9,338 nt of DNA from Proteiniphilum sp. (GTDB lineage: Bacteria; Bacteroidota; Bacteroidia; Bacteroidales; Dysgonomonadaceae): assembly GCA_031284475.1 (NCBI GenBank), contig JAISZV010000249.1, positions 1 through 9,338 of the forward strand, in the 5' to 3' direction. Shown piece by piece: positions 1 to 4,869 of the stretch (positions within the stretch are counted from its first letter, which is position 1; each line of letters begins with the position of its first letter). Under the pieces are notes generated by a model that saw only the letters and a list, made by a program, of their open reading frames with translations, ran no database searches and was not told where the DNA came from. The position numbers and the translations under genes were made by a program.

Positions 1-269
1 TCATTTTTTGTGATGGCTTTGCTGTAATACTCTATCGCCTTGTCAAATTCATGAATTTCCCCAAAAGCCGATCCCAGATTAAAATAGGCGTCAAAATAAT
101 TGCTGTCTGTTTCAATGGCTTTTTGGTAGTATTCTATCGCCTTGGTGTAGTTGGCGCTGTCCGACTCTGCATTACCGAGCTTTTTCCATTCTTCGGCCGT
201 TTGTGAGAAGATATTGGCGCTGAAGGTAATCAATATTACTGTTAGCAAAAATGCTTTACCTGTTTTCAT
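1..269 (-). CDS. Secreted TPR-repeat protein, N-terminal part (3' end outside window)
   Basis: The reading frame runs from an ATG at 269 to the window edge, giving 89 residues with no stop. Residues 1-23 look like a Sec signal peptide: Lys at 2 and 5, a hydrophobic core (FLLTVILITF), and a probable signal peptidase I site after FSQ, a common ending in Bacteroidota exported proteins. Two tetratricopeptide repeats follow, at about residues 24-57 and 58-89, with the typical spacing of W/Y, LG, A and Y (YTKAIEYYQKAIE, then FDKAIEYYSKAI). TPR domains bind protein partners, so a periplasmic scaffold role is likely, but no specific function can be assigned. It lies 69 bp downstream of pruA on the same strand, separated by a hairpin. 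No Shine-Dalgarno sequence and no clear promoter are visible; a weak TAGCCTTTG at the edge of the hairpin has one base too many for a -7 box. Confidence 0.85.
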   Translation of the reverse strand, partial: MKTGKAFLLTVILITFSANIFSQTAEEWKKLGNAESDSANYTKAIEYYQKAIETDSNYFDAYFNLGSAFGEIHEFDKAIEYYSKAITKN

Positions 270-299
270 GATTGTAGTTGTTTTTAATATGGGCAAAGG

Positions 300-334
300 C
301 TATCCCGCCATAAATAAAGGCGGGATAGTTTTTT
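300..334 (+). terminator. Intrinsic-terminator-like hairpin with T-run on the + side
   Basis: A perfect 10-bp stem, CTATCCCGCC (300-309) and GGCGGGATAG (319-328), encloses a 9-base A/T loop and is followed on the + strand by six T (329-334). It sits between pruA and the TPR gene, both on the minus strand. Read in their direction, the hairpin is preceded by A6 and followed only by CCTTTG. It may still end pruA transcripts, but the canonical form points the other way and would stop antisense transcription entering pruA. The structure is certain; its direction of action is not. Confidence 0.7.
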
Positions 335-338
335 ATAA

Positions 339-1970
339 TTACTCCTCTAAGAAGTTGGGATACATATAATCCGTAGCGGAGACAAACGTTTCCTTGATGC
401 ACTGCGGCGATACCCAGCGCAGCAGGTTGAATACCGAACCGGCTTTGTCGTTGGTTCCCGAACCGCGCCCGCCGCCGAACGGCTGCTGATCGACCACGGC
501 GCCGGTGGGTTTGTCGTTGATATAAAAATTGCCGGCAGTGTGCGTGAGGCGCGTAGTCATTTTCTCAATATTGGCTCTGTCGGAGGAGAAGATAGCGCCC
601 GTAAGCGCGTAGCCGGTCGTGATGTCGAGGACGTCCAGCGTCTTGTCGAGGTCTGCCGGATCGTACAGGTATACGGTGAGTACCGGGCCGAAAAGCTCCT
701 CTCTCATCGTAATATAATTAGGCTTTTTGGCTAGAATAATGGTAGGATGAATGAAATAACCTTCCGATTTATCATAAACGCCGCCGCAAACAATCTCTGC
801 ATCGGGCGATGCTTTGGCGTCGTCGATTGCCTTTGCCAACTTATCGAACGAATCTTCGTCGATCACCGCATTCACGAAGTTGGAGAAATCGTCCACCGCG
901 CCGGTTTTTATTTTGGCGAGATCATCGCTTACAAACTTTTTCACATCCTCCCAGAGAGTTGCCGGTATATAAGCGCGGGAAGCGGCGGAGCATTTCTGCC
1001 CCTGGTATTCAAACGCGCCGCGGGTAAGGGCCGTAGCCACCTGTTTTGCATTGGCGGTTGCGTCGGCAAAAACATAGTCCTTTCCTCCCGTCTCGCCTAC
1101 GATACGCGGATAGGATTTGTATTTTGATATGTTACCGGCAATAGTACTCCACATGCCGTTGAACACTCCGGTAGAGCCGGTGAAATGGAGGCCGGCGAAC
1201 TCACGGTGGCTGAAGATCACGCCGGCAGCGTCCCTTCCGTCGGCATAGACAAGATTAATTACCCCGTCGGGTAATCCGGCTTCCTGCAACACCTTCATAA
1301 TAAGGTGCGCGGAGTAAATCGCCGTTTTTGAGGGTTTCCACACCACGGTGTTACCCATCAACGCAGGTGCGCCGGGCAGGTTTCCGGCAATGGAGGTGAA
1401 ATTGAACGGTGTGAGCGCGAAGATAAATCCTTCGAGCGGACGCCACACCAAACGGTTCCAGATACCGGGAGAGGAGTTGGGCTGCATCCGGTAGATATCA
1501 TCCATATTTTTTACGTTGAAGCGATAGAAATCCACCAATTCGCATACCGCGTCTATCTCCGATTGATAGGCATTCTTGGACTGGCCTATCATGGTAACGG
1601 CGTTAAATTCATACCGGTAGGGGCCGGCAATCAGTTCCGCCGCTTTCAGGAAGATGGCCGCGCGGCTTTCCCAATGCATCGCTTCCCAGGCGGGTTTAGC
1701 CTTTAACGCTGCGTCGATAGCCATCTGCACGTGGGTTTTATCGCCCTGGTGGTAATGTCCCAGAAGGCGCCGGTGATCATGCGGAGGACGAATATCCTTC
1801 AGGTTGCCGGTACGCACTTCTTTTCCGCCGATGATCATGGGAAGATCAACTCCCCCTTTGTTGAGTTCGGCCAGTTTCTGTTTCAACGCCGTTCTTTCGG
1901 GCGTTCCCGGAGCGTAGCTCTTAACGGGTTCATTTTTTACTTCAGGTAATTGAAATACTCCTTTAGACAT
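339..1970 (-). CDS. pruA: 1-pyrroline-5-carboxylate (L-glutamate gamma-semialdehyde) dehydrogenase
   Basis: This NAD-dependent enzyme oxidises P5C/glutamate gamma-semialdehyde to glutamate, the second step of proline breakdown, in the cytoplasm. The 543-residue protein is a full-length aldehyde dehydrogenase of the group 1 P5CDH type, the stand-alone form also found in eukaryotic mitochondria, rather than the P5CDH half of PutA. Visible motifs are the N-terminal PHDH region (63-66), TPFNF (187-191) and WKPSK (211-215) for cofactor binding, FTGSTG (263-268) in the Rossmann fold, the general base Glu293 in GETGGKD, the nucleophile Cys327 in GQKCSA, and EELFGPV (424-430). The ATG at 1970 fits the family N-terminus. 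No Shine-Dalgarno sequence precedes it, but a perfect -7 box lies 43 bp upstream. It is divergent from proline dehydrogenase, its pathway partner. All catalytic residues are intact. Confidence 0.96.
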   Translation of the reverse strand: MSKGVFQLPEVKNEPVKSYAPGTPERTALKQKLAELNKGGVDLPMIIGGKEVRTGNLKDIRPPHDHRRLLGHYHQGDKTHVQMAIDAALKAKPAWEAMHWESRAAIFLKAAELIAGPYRYEFNAVTMIGQSKNAYQSEIDAVCELVDFYRFNVKNMDDIYRMQPNSSPGIWNRLVWRPLEGFIFALTPFNFTSIAGNLPGAPALMGNTVVWKPSKTAIYSAHLIMKVLQEAGLPDGVINLVYADGRDAAGVIFSHREFAGLHFTGSTGVFNGMWSTIAGNISKYKSYPRIVGETGGKDYVFADATANAKQVATALTRGAFEYQGQKCSAASRAYIPATLWEDVKKFVSDDLAKIKTGAVDDFSNFVNAVIDEDSFDKLAKAIDDAKASPDAEIVCGGVYDKSEGYFIHPTIILAKKPNYITMREELFGPVLTVYLYDPADLDKTLDVLDITTGYALTGAIFSSDRANIEKMTTRLTHTAGNFYINDKPTGAVVDQQPFGGGRGSGTNDKAGSVFNLLRWVSPQCIKETFVSATDYMYPNFLEE

Positions 1971-2013
1971 AAGTTAATCAGTTTAAAGCGGTTTTTTATT
2001 ATTATGAATGAGG

Positions 2014-2021
2014 CAAATTTA
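2014..2021 (-). promoter_or_regulatory. Candidate -7 box for pruA
   Basis: Read on the minus strand the bases are TAAATTTG, a perfect match to the Bacteroidota sigma-70-type -7 consensus TAnnTTTG. It would place the transcript start about 35-40 bases before the pruA ATG. No TTTG -33 box is seen at the expected spacing, so the assignment rests on one element and its position. Confidence 0.5.
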
Positions 2022-2084
2022 CCAAAAAAAGTTTGATGAAGCCGCCTTTCCGGGAAGTTTTCTTTCGATTATTTTATTTTTACC

Positions 2085-2099
2085 TGACAACGACTGTCA
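2085..2099. promoter_or_regulatory. Possible operator dyad TGACA-N5-TGTCA
   Basis: Five-base perfect inverted arms (2085-2089 and 2095-2099) with a 5-base spacer lie between the two divergent promoters, about 65 bp upstream of the pruA -7 box and 78 bp upstream of the proline dehydrogenase -7 box. The size and symmetry would suit a dimeric regulator, but a dyad this short can arise by chance. Confidence 0.25.
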
Positions 2100-2127
2100 T
2101 GCTTGCTCCATTAAAAAAAATGTAATT

Positions 2128-2152
2128 GGCGGAGATAAGATTTTTTTCCGCC
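2128..2152. repeat. Hairpin GGCGGA / TCCGCC
   Basis: Six-base arms at 2128-2133 and 2147-2152 enclose 13 bases ending in a T-run. Read on the minus strand the hairpin is followed by AATTACA and a run of eight T, so it could stop leftward transcription before it reaches pruA. It could also be incidental. Confidence 0.3.
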
Positions 2153-2176
2153 GATAAAAGAATAAAATCTTTTTAT

Positions 2177-2184
2177 TACTTTTG
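2177..2184 (+). promoter_or_regulatory. Candidate -7 box for proline dehydrogenase
   Basis: TACTTTTG matches TAnnTTTG exactly. The -33 position lacks TTTG. If it is used, transcription starts near 2190 and gives a leader of about 160 bases, much longer than the 35-40 bases predicted for pruA and murB. The leader contains the structured element described separately. Confidence 0.45.
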
Positions 2185-2210
2185 TGAAACTTTACAATAC
2201 TCTTAATAAG

Positions 2211-2321
2211 GGAACCTCTAAAAACTCCAGAATCGAAGTTTACGGCCGAGGTAAAAGCGGAGTTTACTAAAGTAAATGAGCATTTTGCCGGCGGAGCGTA
2301 ACGCAGAGCTTGGGGTTTTTA
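2211..2321 (+). repeat. Imperfect inverted-repeat element in the proline dehydrogenase leader
   Basis: The ends pair: TAAAAACTCCAG (2219-2230) against the complement of TTGGGGTTTTTA (2310-2321), 10 of 12 positions. Inside are alternating arms TTTAC (2239-2243), GTAAA (2251-2255), TTTAC (2263-2267) and GTAAA (2272-2276), so more than one hairpin is possible, followed by GCCGGC and GCGTAACGC. The bounded inverted-repeat form and a base composition unlike the AT-rich flanks suggest a small dispersed element (MITE- or REP-like). A cis-acting leader is the alternative. It has no coding potential beyond a doubtful 51-codon frame. Confidence 0.45.
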
Positions 2322-2352
2322 TAAATTTCTATAACACTATTACAGAAAACGC

Positions 2353-3561
2353 ATGCAATCAAAGGAAACGCTACCGGTTAATTTTGAAAACACGGAAATC
2401 GCTTTTCACGGCCAGTCTAACGCGGGCTTGAGACAGGCTTATCTACTTTTTAAAGTGATGAACAGCCGTATGCTGGTAAATATAGGCAAGCATTTGGTCA
2501 ATTTTGCTTTTGCCGTTCATTTCCCCGTGAAAGGTATTATACGAAACACTATTTACAAGCATTTCGTCGGCGGAGTGTCTATTGAGGATTGTAGTAAGGC
2601 GGTTGCCTGCCTTGCCCGGTGCAACGTTGATTCTATTCTTGATTATGCGCAGGAGGGAGAGGAGTCGGATGATGTTTTTGACGCCACCTGCCGGGAGGTA
2701 ATACGTACTATTGAGTTTGCCCGCGACCACAAGAACGTTCCGTTCAGCGTATTTAAAATTACAGGGGTGGGACGCTTCGACCTGCTGGCTAAGGTGAGCG
2801 AACAACAACCATTGACCGGTGAGGAAAAAGATGAGTTCCGGCGTGTGGAAGAACGGGTAGACGCCATCTTCGGGCGGGGATTTGAACTGGATGTGCCGGT
2901 GCTGATCGACGCCGAGGAAACGTGGATTCAACCGGTACTGGATGAAATGGTGATGAAACTCATGGCCCGCTACAATAAAGAGAAAGCCATTGTGCAGAAC
3001 ACTTATCAGATGTATCGCCACGACAGTGTAGAGCGGATCAAACAACACCATCGTATGGCATTGGAGGGAGGATTCAAATTAGGATTGAAGATCGTGCGGG
3101 GGGCTTATATGGAAAAAGAACGCAACCGTGCCGCCGAACGGGGCTATCCTTCGCCTATCCAACCCGATAAACCGGCTACAGACCGGGATTTCAACAACAT
3201 CATCCGGTATTTTATGGATCATCGGGATAGCATCGGCTTTATGGTAGCCACACACAATGAGGAAAGTTCGTTATTGCTGGCTCGTTTGATCGATGAATAC
3301 AATCTGCCGAGAAACCATCGGGGTATTTACTTTTCGCAACTGTACGGCATGAGCGACCATATCACTTATAATCTTGCCGAAAGCGGATATAATGTAGCGA
3401 AATATGTTCCTTACGGCGCTGTGAAGACCATGATGCCTTACTTGTTCCGCCGGGCCGAAGAAAATTCTTCCGTCAAGGGACAAACCAACCGCGAACTGAA
3501 AATGATCCGAACGGAAATAAAACGGAGAAAGGCTAATGAGCCTGTGAGTCAATGTAACTAA
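2353..3561 (+). CDS. Proline dehydrogenase (stand-alone PRODH)
   Basis: This FAD enzyme oxidises L-proline to 1-pyrroline-5-carboxylate and normally passes electrons to membrane quinone. The 402-residue protein is a single PRODH beta/alpha-barrel with no P5CDH half and no ribbon-helix-helix DNA-binding domain, unlike proteobacterial PutA. Motifs in order are VLIDAEE (183-189), NTYQMYRH (216-223), KIVRGAYMEKER (246-257) with the substrate-site Tyr252, ATHNE (299-303), QLYGMSD (329-335), YVPYG (351-355), and PYLFRRAEEN (362-371), whose Arg366-Arg367 match the proline-carboxylate-binding pair of PutA. The start gives a normal family N-terminus (FENTEIAF near residue 11). The last residues (QCN) and the stop codon come from the first unit of a tandem repeat, so the extreme C-terminus is probably not conserved. 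It is divergent from pruA and convergent with korB. Confidence 0.95.
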   Translation: MQSKETLPVNFENTEIAFHGQSNAGLRQAYLLFKVMNSRMLVNIGKHLVNFAFAVHFPVKGIIRNTIYKHFVGGVSIEDCSKAVACLARCNVDSILDYAQEGEESDDVFDATCREVIRTIEFARDHKNVPFSVFKITGVGRFDLLAKVSEQQPLTGEEKDEFRRVEERVDAIFGRGFELDVPVLIDAEETWIQPVLDEMVMKLMARYNKEKAIVQNTYQMYRHDSVERIKQHHRMALEGGFKLGLKIVRGAYMEKERNRAAERGYPSPIQPDKPATDRDFNNIIRYFMDHRDSIGFMVATHNEESSLLLARLIDEYNLPRNHRGIYFSQLYGMSDHITYNLAESGYNVAKYVPYGAVKTMMPYLFRRAEENSSVKGQTNRELKMIRTEIKRRKANEPVSQCN

Positions 3562-3617
3562 TGTGCTAATGTGACTAATGTGCCAATGTGTCAATGTGTC
3601 AATGTGTCAATGTGACT
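3551..3617 (+). repeat. Tandem 8-9 bp repeat, AATGTG(C/T/A)(C/T)(T)
   Basis: Eight consecutive units begin at 3551, 3560, 3568, 3577, 3585, 3593, 3601 and 3609. Units 5-7 are identical (AATGTGTC) and the others end in CT, ACT or CC; the first is AATGTAACT. The array starts inside the proline dehydrogenase gene and supplies its TAA stop (3559-3561). The segment 3576-3590 is an exact 15-bp inverted copy of 3789-3803 behind korB. Confidence 0.9.
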
Positions 3618-3630
3618 AATGGGGAGAGTA

Positions 3631-3753
3631 GGGCTGATGAAGCTGTATCAAAATAGAAAACAGGTCTTTGAGAATTGAATATTTGGAATTGTTCTCCGAT
3701 AGGAGTACGAATACAAAGAGGGTGCAATCACATTTGTGATACACCCTCAGCCC
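3631..3753. mobile_element. Possible MITE-like or decayed insertion-sequence remnant
   Basis: The ends form a gapped inverted repeat. The left end, GGGCTGA (3631-3637) then TGTATCA(A)AAT (3644-3654), matches the reverse of the right end, ATTTGTGATACA (3732-3743) then TCAGCCC (3747-3753). The TGTATCA-type ends resemble termini of some Bacteroidota insertion sequences, which is a recollection and not a database result. The 77 bases between the arms contain no open frame of note. No clear target-site duplication is visible. The right arm also takes part in the tighter hairpin 3718-3748, so a terminator with a chance partner on the left is a fair alternative. Confidence 0.3.
3718..3748 (-). terminator. 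Probable korAB terminator hairpin
   Basis: GAGGGTG (3718-3724) pairs with CACCCTC (3742-3748), and ATCACA (3727-3732) pairs with TGTGAT (3735-3740), with a small internal bulge and a tight loop. On the minus strand the GC-rich base is followed by TTTGTATTC, a weak U-rich tail, about 70 bases past the korB stop. On the + strand it is followed by AGCCCATTTAA, a poor tail, so korAB is the more likely client, though it may act on both convergent transcripts. Confidence 0.6.
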
Positions 3754-3776
3754 ATTTAATGATGAAATCATTAAAT
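3754..3776. repeat. Perfect AT-rich inverted repeat, 10-bp arms, GAA loop
   Basis: ATTTAATGAT (3754-3763) and ATCATTAAAT (3767-3776) are exact inverted copies around a 3-base centre. It lies between korB and the GC-rich hairpin. It could stabilise a 3' end or be a protein site; the sequence alone does not say which. Confidence 0.75.
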
Positions 3777-3780
3777 CATT

Positions 3781-3814
3781 ACATTATTCACATTGGCACA
3801 TTATTCACATTGGC
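3781..3814 (-). repeat. Two exact tandem 17-bp units behind korB
   Basis: ACATTATTCACATTGGC occurs at 3781-3797 and again, unchanged, at 3798-3814. Read in the korB direction each unit contains CCAATGTG followed by AATAATGT, so it belongs to the same AATGTG family as the array behind proline dehydrogenase. The second unit ends 4 bp from the korB stop codon. Confidence 0.9.
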
Positions 3815-3818
3815 CCAT

Positions 3819-4868
3819 TTATTTAACTTCCCAGATATTGGATGAGTTTAGCAGAAATTCCGTGAACGATTTTTTTTGCGTTTTCTTCTGCACCTCTTCG
3901 ATCTGTTTTTCGTATTCCCTCTCGTAAGTCGGTTCGTTTACATTGCGGATCACTCCCAGCGCCACGGGAAGCCCGTCGGCAATATCCATCAGCGCCAGTT
4001 TCATGTGTAGCGTATTGTCTTTGGCAGTAGCGTCGTGTACCAGTACGTTGTCCAATGTGTACCCGTCCTCGCCGATGGTTACGGCTTTGAGGTTCCATCC
4101 ATCCAGTACGATCCCCTTGTTTTCTTCTTTCCCGAAGATCATTTTCTCCCCGTGGCTCAGGATCACGGTATTGTCTTCTTTCCAGTTGCGGTCGCTGATC
4201 CTGTCGTGAATCCCGTCATTGAAGATCACACAATTCTGTAATACTTCCACGACCGAGGTTCCCTGATGTCTGGCGGCTTCCACCATTACGTCCGATTGGC
4301 GCTTGATATCCACGTCGATAGTACGGGCAAAGAACGTAGCTCGCGCCCCGAAAGCCAGTTCCGCCGGACGGAAAGGATCTTCCACTGTTCCGTAGGGAGA
4401 TGATTTGGAGACAAACCCCCTGTCGGAGGTGGGAGAGTATTGTCCTTTTGTAAGGCCGTATATCTTATTATTGAAAAGAAGCACATTAATATCTACATTC
4501 CGCCGGATGGCATGGATAAAGTGATTTCCCCCGATAGCGAGTGAGTCGCCGTCGCCGGTAGCTACCCATACGCTTAATTCGGGATTGGCTACTTTCACCC
4601 CTGTGGCGATGGCTGCCGCGCGACCGTGGATGCTGTGAAAACCGTAAGTATTCATGTAATAGGGCAGACGCGACGAACAGCCGATTCCGGAGACGACCGC
4701 TATCATGTGGGGTTCAATATTCAGTTCCGCCATTGCCTTATGGAGGCTGTTCAGGATGGCGTAATCGCCGCATCCCGGACACCAGCGTACGGCATTTTCG
4801 CTTTTATAGTCTTTCGGCTGATATTTCTGGTCTTTTATTTCTGTTGTTTTTATTTCCGTCGCTTCCAT
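3819..4868 (-). CDS. korB: 2-oxoglutarate:ferredoxin oxidoreductase, beta subunit
   Basis: KorB carries thiamine diphosphate and an [4Fe-4S] cluster. With KorA it oxidatively decarboxylates 2-oxoglutarate with CoA to succinyl-CoA and CO2, reducing ferredoxin; the reaction is reversible and oxygen-sensitive. The 349-residue length is normal. Cluster cysteines are seen in CPGCG (Cys30, Cys33), GIGCSSR (Cys64) and LQNCVIFNDG (Cys213). The thiamine-binding motif starts GDGD (105-108) and ends with Asn133-Asn134, followed by IYGLTKGQ (136-143). The ATG lies one base after the korA stop and has a GGAGG 9 bases upstream, consistent with tightly linked translation. The 2-oxoglutarate preference rests on overall resemblance to the KorB group; another 2-oxoacid cannot be excluded from sequence alone. 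Confidence 0.93.
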   Translation of the reverse strand: MEATEIKTTEIKDQKYQPKDYKSENAVRWCPGCGDYAILNSLHKAMAELNIEPHMIAVVSGIGCSSRLPYYMNTYGFHSIHGRAAAIATGVKVANPELSVWVATGDGDSLAIGGNHFIHAIRRNVDINVLLFNNKIYGLTKGQYSPTSDRGFVSKSSPYGTVEDPFRPAELAFGARATFFARTIDVDIKRQSDVMVEAARHQGTSVVEVLQNCVIFNDGIHDRISDRNWKEDNTVILSHGEKMIFGKEENKGIVLDGWNLKAVTIGEDGYTLDNVLVHDATAKDNTLHMKLALMDIADGLPVALGVIRNVNEPTYEREYEKQIEEVQKKTQKKSFTEFLLNSSNIWEVK

Positions 4869-4869
4869 T

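Larger units (their letters stand above)
1971..2352. other. Divergent control region between pruA and proline dehydrogenase
   Basis: This 382-bp region has no convincing gene. It is AT-rich near the pruA side and holds, in order, a -7 box for pruA, a short dyad (2085-2099), a hairpin (2128-2152), a -7 box for proline dehydrogenase, and a repeat-like folded leader (2211-2321). No regulator gene is nearby, and neither enzyme carries a DNA-binding domain. Confidence 0.7.

Noticed and set aside
2276..2431. A 51-codon + strand frame in the proline dehydrogenase leader, overlapping the gene start in another frame
   Set aside because: It has no ribosome binding site or recognisable protein features, begins inside the repeat-like element, and its second half is just an alternate frame of the real gene. 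A translated leader peptide is not impossible, but nothing supports it.
2443..3051. A 202-codon minus-strand frame opposite proline dehydrogenase
   Set aside because: The + strand carries an unmistakable PRODH with conserved motifs throughout. The antisense translation shows no family features and is a codon-bias shadow.
3551..3617. Possible CRISPR array
   Set aside because: The units are 8-9 bp with no spacers, no 25-40 bp repeat and no cas genes. It is a simple tandem repeat.
3639..3748. A complete insertion sequence between proline dehydrogenase and korB
   Set aside because: Only about 110 bp with inverted ends is present, with no transposase frame and no clear target duplication. At most it is a remnant or MITE-like element.
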